Assembly (NCBI GenBank): GCA_947178105.1
Contig: CAMWXD010000005.1
Location: forward strand, 51,547 to 115,546
Origin: an uncultured Eubacterium sp.
Lineage (GTDB): Bacteria; Bacillota; Clostridia; Lachnospirales; Lachnospiraceae
Length of the DNA stretch: 64,000 nucleotides
Direction of reading: 5' to 3'
The position numbers and the translations under genes are program-made. The notes beneath the pieces are model-generated. The model saw only the letters and a list, made by a program, of their open reading frames with translations, ran no database searches and was not told the origin of the DNA. Positions 33,082 to 41,105 of the stretch are shown piece by piece. Numbering within the stretch: position 1 is the first letter of the stretch; every line of letters starts with the position of its first letter.

Positions 33082-34002
33082 ATGAATACTACAAGAGCAA
33101 TCCAGGACGAGATCCTGAAATTGAAAAAAGAACATGACATCTTAATCCTCGCCCATGCATACCAGAGCCAGGATATATGCGAAATCGCCGATTATGTCGG
33201 AGATTCGTACGGGCTAAGCTTAAAAGCCCAGGCGGCGCGCCAGCGTACCATATTGCTTTGCGGCGTACGCTTTATGGCAGAGACTGTAAAAATACTGTCG
33301 CCGCAGAAAAAAGTACTGCTGAGCCATCCGCAGGCAGGCTGTCCGATGGCACAGCAGATCTCTGTAAACGACCTTGCCTCTCTAAAGGAAGCTTATCCCG
33401 GCTATACCGTCGCCGCTTACATCAACACGACCTCCGAGCTGAAAACGCTCTGCGACGTATGCGTAACCTCATCGTCCGCCGTCAAAATCATCCGCAGCCT
33501 GGAAAACAGAAATATCCTGTTTATCCCTGACTGCAACCTCGGTGCATGGATCGCCAGACAGGTTCCTGAAAAAAATATTCAACTGGTAAACGGCGGCTGC
33601 CCAGCGCACGCGTCCATTTCGACGGAACAGGCAAAACAGGCAAAAACTCTCCATCCAGACGCTAAGCTGCTCGTCCACCCGGAATGCCTGCCGGAAGTAT
33701 CCAGCCTTGCCGATTATGCTGGCAGCACGACAGGGATTATCGATTACGCCAAAAGCAGTGCGGATACTTCTTTTATCATCGGTACAGAAAACAGCATTAT
33801 CGAGCATCTGCAATTTGAATGTCCTGATAAACAGTTTTACCCACTGTCGCCGGACTGCATATGCAGCAATATGAAGCTGACAACGCTCATGGACGTCTGG
33901 CACTGTGTGCAGGGCACCGGCGGAGAAGAAATCCTGCTGCCGGCTGCTGTAATGGAACAGGCAAGACGGTGTATCGATACGATGCTGACGCTTGGTGGTT
34001 AA
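33082..34002 (+). CDS. nadA: Quinolinate synthase A
   Basis: About 306 residues; condenses iminoaspartate with dihydroxyacetone phosphate to quinolinate on a 4Fe-4S cluster. ILAHAYQSQDICEIADYVGD, LLCGVRFMAET (first cluster Cys), CDVCVTSSSAV, FIPDCNLG, GGCPAHAS, VHPECLPEV (second Cys) and SPDCICSNMKLTT (third). ATG 33082 follows AAAGG; the frame is open further up but that part overlaps the promoter. Divergent from nadBC-niaR. Confidence 0.95.
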   Translation: MNTTRAIQDEILKLKKEHDILILAHAYQSQDICEIADYVGDSYGLSLKAQAARQRTILLCGVRFMAETVKILSPQKKVLLSHPQAGCPMAQQISVNDLASLKEAYPGYTVAAYINTTSELKTLCDVCVTSSSAVKIIRSLENRNILFIPDCNLGAWIARQVPEKNIQLVNGGCPAHASISTEQAKQAKTLHPDAKLLVHPECLPEVSSLADYAGSTTGIIDYAKSSADTSFIIGTENSIIEHLQFECPDKQFYPLSPDCICSNMKLTTLMDVWHCVQGTGGEEILLPAAVMEQARRCIDTMLTLGG

Positions 34003-34087
34003 CGCCCGCTATAAAAATAATAAATACGAAATAAAAAATAAAAGACAGCCTGTGCCAAGAAGGTGGCAGGCGGAAAAAGAGGTTCCT

Positions 34088-34975
34088 ATGAAAACAGGAT
34101 TTATCGGAGCCGGGCGCGTTGGATGTTCGATTGGAAAATATTTATCCGAATCAGGCATCCCGCTTGCCGGATACTATGACGCTGTACCGGAAGCTGCCTG
34201 TGACGCGGCCGCATTTACCGCTTCCAAAAGCTTTGCCAGCCTGGAAGCACTGGTTCAGGAAAGCAGCCTTGTTTTCCTCACAACGCCAGACAGTATGATC
34301 GAACGTACCTGGGAGGAAATACGCCCGCTTCCAATCGCAGGCAAACTGGTCTGCCATTGCAGCGGCGCACTGCCTTCGGACGCTTTTACTGGCATCCAAA
34401 ATACCGGCGCAGCCGGCTGCTCCTTCCACCCGATGCTGCCGTTCCATGACCGCTATGCTTCTTACAGCCAGCTAAAACATGCTTTTTTTACCATCGAAGG
34501 CGATGACAAGGCTGTCCAGGCATTGTCAGCCTTATTTACAAAGCTCGGCAACACCGTCTGCCGCATCGAGGGTGCGTACAAGCCAACCTACCACGCAGCC
34601 GCAAGCATCCTCAGCAACCAGGTCATCGCCGTCCTGGACACCGGATACCGGCTGCTGGAAGAATGCGGATTTTCACGAGAAGCCGCCATAGACGCTACAA
34701 AGGAACTGGTGCGCCAAAATATCGAAAACGTGCTGGCGCATGACTGTGTCCAGGCACTGACCGGGCCAATCGACCGCTGCGATCTAACGACCGTCCAAAA
34801 ACACCTGGACTGCCTGCATGAAGAAGACCTGCGGATGTATCAGGTGCTTGGGAGCAAGCTGCTAAAGCTTGCCGAAAAGAAAAATCCCGGACAAGACTAC
34901 GCAGCGCTGCATAAACTGCTGCAACACGCTGCTGCAAACACAGAATATCAATCTACCGGCGCATCCCAAACGTAA
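34088..34975 (+). CDS. Rossmann-like / DUF2520 oxidoreductase
   Basis: 295 residues: an N-terminal dinucleotide-binding fold (KTGFIGAGRVGCSIGKYL; GAGRVG loop) and a C-terminal helical DUF2520 domain (HPMLPF, KPTYHAAASILSNQVIAVL, ALTGPIDRCD). The family resembles F420- or NADP-dependent dehydrogenases and in many Firmicutes lies by pantothenate genes, which are not seen here. AAAGAGG precedes ATG 34088. Substrate unknown. The end overlaps the convergent regulator by 28 bp. Confidence 0.85.
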   Translation: MKTGFIGAGRVGCSIGKYLSESGIPLAGYYDAVPEAACDAAAFTASKSFASLEALVQESSLVFLTTPDSMIERTWEEIRPLPIAGKLVCHCSGALPSDAFTGIQNTGAAGCSFHPMLPFHDRYASYSQLKHAFFTIEGDDKAVQALSALFTKLGNTVCRIEGAYKPTYHAAASILSNQVIAVLDTGYRLLEECGFSREAAIDATKELVRQNIENVLAHDCVQALTGPIDRCDLTTVQKHLDCLHEEDLRMYQVLGSKLLKLAEKKNPGQDYAALHKLLQHAAANTEYQSTGASQT

Positions 34976-35631
34976 CCAAGCCCGCGTATATTTTTAATGT
35001 ACACCGGCTTCGCAGGCTGCTCCTCGATCTTCTCCCGCAGCCTGCGGATATTGACCGCAAGCGTATTTTCATCTACAAACTCCCCTTCCATGTCAAATAC
35101 ATGCTCCAGGATCTGCCGCTTGGTTAAGATCTGCTTCGGATGCTCTAAAAACAGGTTCAGCAGCTTCCATTCCTTTTTCGAAAGCGATACATCCGCACCG
35201 TTTACTTTCAGCTTCATTTCTTTTTGGCTCACACAAAGGCTCCCGGAAACCAGTATGCCGCCCTCATCCTTTGCGCTGCGCCTGAAATATGCCTGGATTT
35301 TCAGCAGCAGCACAGACAGGCTAAACGGCTTGGTAATATAATCATCCGCACCAGCCTCATATCCTAATACCTGATCCATCTCCTGCCCAAACGCCGTCAG
35401 GCAGACGGTATATACATCCCGTCGCCCTTTCAGCCATCTGATAAAATCCAGCCCGCTGCCGTCCGGCAGCCTGAGATCACAGATCATAAAGTCCGGCTGA
35501 AACGGAAGGATCCGCATTCTCGCTTCCGCAACCGTCTTACAGGAACAGACCTGATGCCCCTCTTTTTCCAGAGAAAAGGAGATTCCTCTGTTCACGCTGT
35601 CCTCGTCTTCCAGAATACCTATTTTTCCCAT
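34948..35631 (-). CDS. Orphan OmpR-family response regulator
   Basis: About 227 residues: D52 in FMICDLRLPDGSG, K in ITKPFS, winged helix ending IKNIRGLGYVWD. ATG 35631 lies 6 nt after AAGGG. No kinase gene is adjacent; upstream on the same strand is the ABC exporter at 35688-37442. It could be served by the kinase at 37548 or by a remote one. Confidence 0.85.
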   Translation of the reverse strand: MGKIGILEDEDSVNRGISFSLEKEGHQVCSCKTVAEARMRILPFQPDFMICDLRLPDGSGLDFIRWLKGRRDVYTVCLTAFGQEMDQVLGYEAGADDYITKPFSLSVLLLKIQAYFRRSAKDEGGILVSGSLCVSQKEMKLKVNGADVSLSKKEWKLLNLFLEHPKQILTKRQILEHVFDMEGEFVDENTLAVNIRRLREKIEEQPAKPVYIKNIRGLGYVWDAPVD

Positions 35632-35687
35632 TTCCATCCCTTCCCGTCCCTGCCCGCAAGTGCCGGTTCGTCTGCTATCCTGCTTTG

Positions 35688-37442
35688 CTACCGCATCTTG
35701 TACAATCCCGCATAAATTCCATTTCGCTGCATCAGCTCCTCATGCGTTCCCTGCTCTTCTATTCCCTGCTCAGTCAGCACAAGGATCTGCTTTGCATTGC
35801 GGATCGTAGTCAGCCTGTGTGCAATCACAAACGTCGTGCGGTTTGCCGCCAGCTTTTCCAAAGATTCCTGTACCACCTTTTCACTCTCATTATCCAGAGC
35901 AGATGTCGCCTCGTCAAAAATCAGGATCGGCGGGTTTTTCAAAAATACCCTTGCAATCGACAGCCTTTGCTTCTGCCCGCCGGACAGCTTGACGCCCCGC
36001 TGGCCGATATCGGTATCATAGCCCTGCGGCAGCTCCATAATAAAGTCATGTGCATTCGCATTTTTTGCCGCTTCCATCACCTGTTCCATGCTGGCTCCCG
36101 GCTTGCCGTATGCAATATTATCATATACAGAGCCGGCAAACAAATACACATCCTGCTGCACCATGCCGATGTTGTCGCGCAGGCTCTTGATCTGTATGTT
36201 TTTGATATCCTTCCCGTCGACTGTAATCCGCCCTGCGGTCGCTTCATAAAACCTTGGGATCAGGCTGCACAGCGTACTCTTTCCGATTCCCGAAGGCCCT
36301 ACCAGCGCCACATATTCCCCCGCCGGCACCTTCAAGTTAATATGCCGCAGCACCGCATCGTTTTCCTTCGAATAGCAAAACGACACATCCTCAAAGCTGA
36401 TATCTCCGCGCACCTGCTCCAGCTTTACCGCATCCGGCGCATCCTCGATCTCCGGCAGGATATCCAGCATCTGGATAAACCGTTCATAACCGGAATACCC
36501 ATTTTGAAACTGCTCGGTAAAATCGATCAGCGTTCTTACCGGATCTGTAAACACATTGATATAGAGCAAAAACGTCACCAGGTCTGTCACGCTGACAACG
36601 CCCCTCGTTACCAATAATCCGCCGAAAAGAATGACCAGCACCTGAATCAGCGTCGTAAACGCAGTCAGCCCCGAGTGATACTGCCCCATATAAAAATAAC
36701 TGTTTTTCTTTGCAGCCAAAAAACCGTCATTGCCCGATTTAAACTTTTCATTCTCCATCTCTTCGTTTGCAAACGATTTTACGACACGGATTCCAGACAG
36801 ATTGTCTTCGATCTGGCTGTTGATCTCCGCGATCTTTTCCCGGTTTTTCCGGTAGGCGCGCTTCATCCGCCTGTTGCAGAAATAAGCAAATACAAGCATC
36901 ACCGGAACAAGGGCAAACGCAGCAAGTACGAGATACGGATTGATCGACAGCAAAATAAAAAACGCGCCGATAATCTTTATAAACGAAATCGCAATGTTTT
37001 CCGGCCCATGGTGCAGCAGCTCCGTAATATCAAACAAATCGCTCGTCACACGTGACATGAGCTGCCCGACCTTTTGCTCGTCATAAAAGGAAAAGGACAT
37101 CTTCTGATAATGGCCAAAGATCTCCGCCCGCATATCATACTCAATCCTTGCACCCATGACGTGCCCATAAGTCGTAATGTAATAATTGCTGTACCACTGC
37201 ACAAGCACCAGCACGGCAAGCATAACGCCCAGCCTTAAAAGCATCCCCTGCGCCTTTTGCATCTGCATACTGACAATCGCAGATGTCACATACCGCACGA
37301 CCAAAGGGATCACAAGCGTCACTGCCGCAGAGACAAACGCAAAAAACATATCTGTCCAAAAGACCCGCTGATACGGCTTATAATACGCGGCAAGCCTGCG
37401 CAGGACACCTGCCTTTGAAACTGCTTTTGAATTTTGATTCAT
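35688..37442 (-). CDS. ABC exporter with fused membrane and ATPase domains (MsbA/BmrA-like)
   Basis: A 584-residue half-transporter: six helices (about 25-320) then an ATPase with GPSGIGKST (Walker A), VQQDVYLFAGSVYDNIAYG (Q-loop region), LSGGQKQRLSIARVFL (signature) and LIFDEATSALD (Walker B). It should act as a homodimer exporting lipids or drugs. GGGAG precedes the ATG. It ends about 57 bp before the orphan regulator on the same strand, so they may be cotranscribed. Confidence 0.9.
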   Translation of the reverse strand: MNQNSKAVSKAGVLRRLAAYYKPYQRVFWTDMFFAFVSAAVTLVIPLVVRYVTSAIVSMQMQKAQGMLLRLGVMLAVLVLVQWYSNYYITTYGHVMGARIEYDMRAEIFGHYQKMSFSFYDEQKVGQLMSRVTSDLFDITELLHHGPENIAISFIKIIGAFFILLSINPYLVLAAFALVPVMLVFAYFCNRRMKRAYRKNREKIAEINSQIEDNLSGIRVVKSFANEEMENEKFKSGNDGFLAAKKNSYFYMGQYHSGLTAFTTLIQVLVILFGGLLVTRGVVSVTDLVTFLLYINVFTDPVRTLIDFTEQFQNGYSGYERFIQMLDILPEIEDAPDAVKLEQVRGDISFEDVSFCYSKENDAVLRHINLKVPAGEYVALVGPSGIGKSTLCSLIPRFYEATAGRITVDGKDIKNIQIKSLRDNIGMVQQDVYLFAGSVYDNIAYGKPGASMEQVMEAAKNANAHDFIMELPQGYDTDIGQRGVKLSGGQKQRLSIARVFLKNPPILIFDEATSALDNESEKVVQESLEKLAANRTTFVIAHRLTTIRNAKQILVLTEQGIEEQGTHEELMQRNGIYAGLYKMR

Positions 37443-37547
37443 TGTGTAGATCTCCCTTCTGAATTTTCCTTAGTATCATACCATATCATCCATAATTCGC
37501 AAGCAGTTTCAACGTTTCCTTTCAAAAAAATCCAAAGCACGCAAAGC

Positions 37548-38435
37548 TCATGCGTCTTTTTCAAAAAACACGCAGATCCGCAGCACCCCATCCTCATATT
37601 CCGCATCGATCGTACCGCCCATTCCCTCCGCCAGCGTCCGTGCAATCGAAAGCCCCAGCCCTGTCGAGCTGCGCCCGCTTTCTACCGTATAAAAGCGGTC
37701 AAACAAATGCCCCACACTGACCGGGTCTAACCGATGCGCCTGATTGGAAAAGCAGATCCTGCCTGCGGCATCCATACTTACCTGCAAATCTCCATCGCTG
37801 TATTTTAACGCGTTTCCAATAATATTCGAAAAAATCCTGGACAATGCCTGCCTGTTCAGATTGCGGACGACTGTCTGCTCACAAATACGGATCTTCGGCG
37901 TAAGCCCCGCTTTTTGTATCGCACCGTAATATCCTGCCAGGCTTTCCTCCAGCACCGCATTAACAGACACCTCCTCTTTCTGTACAGATACATCCACAGA
38001 CAAAATCACCGAATAACGAAACATTTCCTCAGACAGCGCTTTTAGCACATCGGCGCGGTTTTTCAAAATCGCAACATACTGCGCAGCCGCTTCGGACATC
38101 TCCTCTCCTTCCAGCAGGCTCAGATAACCATAGACTGCTGTCAGCGGCGTACGCAGGTCATGCGAGATATGCGTGACCGCTGTTTTCAATTCCTGGTCTC
38201 CTCTTGTATACAAGATCTGTTTCTGGCGAAGCAGCTTTAGCTGCCGGTCTAAATCGGCAGCTAAAGCACGGATCTTCGGATCATAGCTTGCGGTATCGAT
38301 CCCGATATTTGTCTCTGTCTCCATACGCTCCCCAATCTGTCTGCGTATCTCCTCCAAATCCCTGCCGATCCAATGAAGCCGAAGCAGCAGGAAAACGACC
38401 GCTGCAAGCAGCAATGCCGCAATGACCAAAAGCAT
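37548..38435 (-). CDS. Histidine kinase of the RR-ABC-HK module
   Basis: A 295-residue kinase with one N-terminal membrane helix (residues 2-20), a short coil, HisKA with VTHISHDLRTPLTAVYGYL and HATPase with FSNIIGNALKYSDG and STGLGLSIARTLAEGM. It has almost no sensory domain, so signal probably comes from the linked ABC transporter. AAAGGATATC precedes the ATG, 1 bp after the permease stop. Confidence 0.85.
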   Translation of the reverse strand: MLLVIAALLLAAVVFLLLRLHWIGRDLEEIRRQIGERMETETNIGIDTASYDPKIRALAADLDRQLKLLRQKQILYTRGDQELKTAVTHISHDLRTPLTAVYGYLSLLEGEEMSEAAAQYVAILKNRADVLKALSEEMFRYSVILSVDVSVQKEEVSVNAVLEESLAGYYGAIQKAGLTPKIRICEQTVVRNLNRQALSRIFSNIIGNALKYSDGDLQVSMDAAGRICFSNQAHRLDPVSVGHLFDRFYTVESGRSSTGLGLSIARTLAEGMGGTIDAEYEDGVLRICVFFEKDA

Positions 38436-38436
38436 G

Positions 38437-39285
38437 TTATTTGATATCCTTTCTTTGAAACAGGAAGATCCCTATTCCGTTCGTTCCTATAGAAATCACG
38501 GCAGAATAAACGCAAAGCAGCACAGCATTCATTTCTTTCTGCTCCGCAGCATTGGCTAGCTGCAAATTCTGTCCGCCCGGCAAAAAATCAAACAAAAACT
38601 GGTAGATGATACGCTTCGTTCCCGTGATATAATTCGGATTCGGCATCAATCCGGTTTTTTCCCATATACTACCATCCGCATTCATAATATAATCGTTTAC
38701 CATCTCAGGCGCTTTTAACATTTGCGACATCACCGACGCAGCAACCAAAAGCATAAATGCCAGCAATACATTCACCATTGCCGCATGAGACTTGCTTGTA
38801 ACCAGCATGGAAAACATATGAAAGACGGACACGTAGGAAACACATAAAAACACCAGCACCACGAATGTTTTGAAAAAAGAGCCTGCTTCTATTTTCGGTG
38901 CCCCGACAAGCAGGCCGCCTACCGCAAGCACCGCCAATATGGCTGCCGCCGCTTGTGTGATACTTGCAGCCAGACAGCTTACCCAGCCAGAAAGATAAAT
39001 ACTGGCACGCGGCTGCCCGATCATCAGTTTATTGCGGATCGTCCCTTCATCATATTCGGTGCCTGTAAATAAGCTGCTACAGACAGCAATCAGAATGCCA
39101 ATCAGCACGCAGCTTTGAAACAGGCATTCCCCAAATTGTTCATCCAATGGAAGCGTATATCTTTTCGAACGTAAATAAATATCGAAAAACAGCCATTCCC
39201 CAAAGAGCGCCAACGAAACCATCCCACCCCAAAATACTTTTGTTTTCAGCATCCGGGTAATATTTGCACGCAGTAGTCTACGCAT
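38437..39285 (-). CDS. ABC-2 type permease (BcrB-like)
   Basis: About 282 residues, six helices; starts MRRLLRANITRMLKTKVFW, contains GTEYDEGTIRNKLMIGQPR, the cytoplasmic-loop motif of lantibiotic/bacitracin immunity permeases. ATG 39285 is 6 nt after GGAGGTG and 8 bp inside the ATPase gene. Confidence 0.85.
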   Translation of the reverse strand: MRRLLRANITRMLKTKVFWGGMVSLALFGEWLFFDIYLRSKRYTLPLDEQFGECLFQSCVLIGILIAVCSSLFTGTEYDEGTIRNKLMIGQPRASIYLSGWVSCLAASITQAAAAILAVLAVGGLLVGAPKIEAGSFFKTFVVLVFLCVSYVSVFHMFSMLVTSKSHAAMVNVLLAFMLLVAASVMSQMLKAPEMVNDYIMNADGSIWEKTGLMPNPNYITGTKRIIYQFLFDFLPGGQNLQLANAAEQKEMNAVLLCVYSAVISIGTNGIGIFLFQRKDIK

Positions 39286-40192
39286 AGCTGCCACCTCCAA
39301 TCAGACGGATATAATAGCTCTCAAGGCTTTCCTCCCTCTCAAAAATACGGAGCACCTCACACTGTCGGCGTGCAAGCCGCATGACCAGCTCTGTCACAGC
39401 CACTGTCCCGTAAATATCTGCCTGTGTATCCGAACGCACCGCATATTCCAGCCCAAGCTCATCCAGTACAAGCGCCAGTATCTTCGTACTTGTTACCTCG
39501 ACACGAATACATTTCCTGCAAGCCGCTTCCAGATCCTGCGCAGAAAGCTCCTTTACCATATGCCCATGGTCGATAAATCCATAATGCGTGGCAAGGCGGG
39601 AAAGCTCATCTAAAATATGGCTGGAGATCAGCACCGTGATCTGCCGCTCCTGGTTTAACCTTAAGATCAGTTCCCGCATCTGTATAATTCCCTGCGGGTC
39701 TAATCCGTTCACCGGCTCATCCAGCACAAGAAAATCCGGATCCCCAGCCAGTGCAACTGCGATCCCAAGCCTTTGGCGCATCCCAAGCGAAAAGTTCTTT
39801 ACTTTCTTTTTCCCGGTATCCGACAGGCCGACAAGCTCTAGCAGCTCGTCGATCCCGTCAAACGAAGGCCTGCCCAAAACCATGTACTGCTGCCGCAGAT
39901 TATCCTGCGCAGAAAGCTGCTGGTAAATCGACGGCGTCTCAACAACCGCTCCCATTCTCCTGCGTTCCCTGGCAATCCCCTTTGTACCGCTTCCTTTCCC
40001 ATACAAATCATACGTTCCCCCGGTCGGACGCTGCAATCCGCAGACCAGACGAATCAGTGTCGTCTTTCCCGCACCGTTTTTCCCTACAAATCCATAAATC
40101 GCCCCTTTCGGCACATGCATTGACAGTCCGTCCAATGCTTTAAAATGCCCATACTGTTTTGAAAGCGCATCTGTTGTAAGCACATATTCCAT
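39278..40192 (-). CDS. ABC transporter ATP-binding protein (BcrA-like)
   Basis: 304 residues: GKNGAGKTT (Walker A), FSLGMRQRLGIAVAL (signature), LVLDEPVNGLD (Walker B), SSHILDEL (H-loop), plus a C-terminal ~90-residue regulatory part. GGAGG precedes ATG. First gene of the ABC-ABC-HK operon, with a four-copy TTAAG array upstream. Confidence 0.9.
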   Translation of the reverse strand: MEYVLTTDALSKQYGHFKALDGLSMHVPKGAIYGFVGKNGAGKTTLIRLVCGLQRPTGGTYDLYGKGSGTKGIARERRRMGAVVETPSIYQQLSAQDNLRQQYMVLGRPSFDGIDELLELVGLSDTGKKKVKNFSLGMRQRLGIAVALAGDPDFLVLDEPVNGLDPQGIIQMRELILRLNQERQITVLISSHILDELSRLATHYGFIDHGHMVKELSAQDLEAACRKCIRVEVTSTKILALVLDELGLEYAVRSDTQADIYGTVAVTELVMRLARRQCEVLRIFEREESLESYYIRLIGGGSYA

Positions 40193-40264
40193 TTTGAACC
40201 TCCATCTTTGTTTTCTTTGTGTTTTCTTTATATTTTCTTATGGAGGCATTTTAATCTGTAACTG

Positions 40265-40304
40265 TTAAGAAACCTGTTAAGAAAATCATTAAGATTTCCT
40301 TAAG
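40265..40304 (-). promoter_or_regulatory. Four tandem TTAAG boxes before the ABC operon
   Basis: TTAAG occurs at 40265, 40277, 40289 and 40300, periods of 12, 12 and 11 bp, so all four face the same side of the helix. They lie about 75-110 bp upstream of the ATPase gene (minus strand) and just downstream of the response-regulator gene. This fits tandem OmpR-type binding by the 40409-41071 regulator; the binding is inferred. Confidence 0.6.
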
Positions 40305-40408
40305 GATCCTGTTTTTTCCTTTGCTAATTTTCAATTCTATGTTGTGCTGTGGTATGATAAAGCCTACAAACCTCATACCAGGAAAGGAGCAGCTTTTATG
40401 CCTCATGC

Positions 40409-41071
40409 TTACGCTTTAAGCTTAAACCCAATCCCCCAGACAGCTTCAATAAAATCCGCGCCGCTTGCTTCCCGCAGCTTTTTCCGCAGATGGCTGATAT
40501 GGACATTTAAGGAATTTTCCGTACAATCCGGCGTATCCCGGCTGATGCGCTCCAACAGCACGCTGCGTGTCACCACCTGGTCGGGATTTTGCATCAGCAG
40601 CTTTAATATGGCAAATTCCGTCCTTGTAACTTTTACAGGTATTTTGCCCACCCACAGCTCATGCGTAGCGGCATCCATTTCGATCTCCTTGTAACGGAGC
40701 ACCTGTCTTTCCCCCGCAAGCTGCCGCCTGCGGAACTGGACGGTGATACGCGCCAAAAGCTCCTGGATGTCAAACGGCTTTGTCAGATAATCACAGGCTC
40801 CGCTTAACAGCAGATTCACCTTATCCGAGACATCTGCTTTTGCACTGATCACAATAATCGGCACATTGCCCGCCTTCTCCAGCACCTCTTCCCCCGAAAG
40901 CCCCGGCAGCATCAGGTCAAGCAGCAGCAAATCCGGCTTTTTCCGCTCCAGCAGCATCACTGCCTCGGTTCCCGAATAGGCGCGCAGCGTAGCATATCCT
41001 TCCTTGTTCAGCACCTTTTCCAGCATATCGCCTATATATGTATCATCATCAATAATCGCTATCGTTTCCAT
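40409..41071 (-). CDS. OmpR-family response regulator of the ABC-HK module
   Basis: 220 residues: D52 in LLLLDLMLPGLSGEE, SAKAD, LTKPFD, and a winged helix with VTRSVLLERI, HLRKKLRE and VWGIGFKL. AGGA precedes ATG 41071. It lies upstream of the ATPase-permease-kinase genes in the same direction, separated by the TTAAG-box promoter region. Likely senses peptide antibiotic through the linked transporter. Confidence 0.9.
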   Translation of the reverse strand: METIAIIDDDTYIGDMLEKVLNKEGYATLRAYSGTEAVMLLERKKPDLLLLDLMLPGLSGEEVLEKAGNVPIIVISAKADVSDKVNLLLSGACDYLTKPFDIQELLARITVQFRRRQLAGERQVLRYKEIEMDAATHELWVGKIPVKVTRTEFAILKLLMQNPDQVVTRSVLLERISRDTPDCTENSLNVHISHLRKKLREASGADFIEAVWGIGFKLKA

Positions 41072-41105
41072 GACATCCTATGCCCCTTCCCTGTTTCGTT
41101 CTACG

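Noticed and set aside
33992..34087. N-terminal extension of the DUF2520 protein
   Set aside because: The Rossmann fold begins at ATG 34088, which has AAAGAGG upstream; the extension is Lys/Asn-rich and overlaps nadA.
40344..40694. Plus-strand ORF preceded by AAAGGAG at about 40383
   Set aside because: It runs antisense through the response-regulator gene and its residues show no family; the SD is likely chance.
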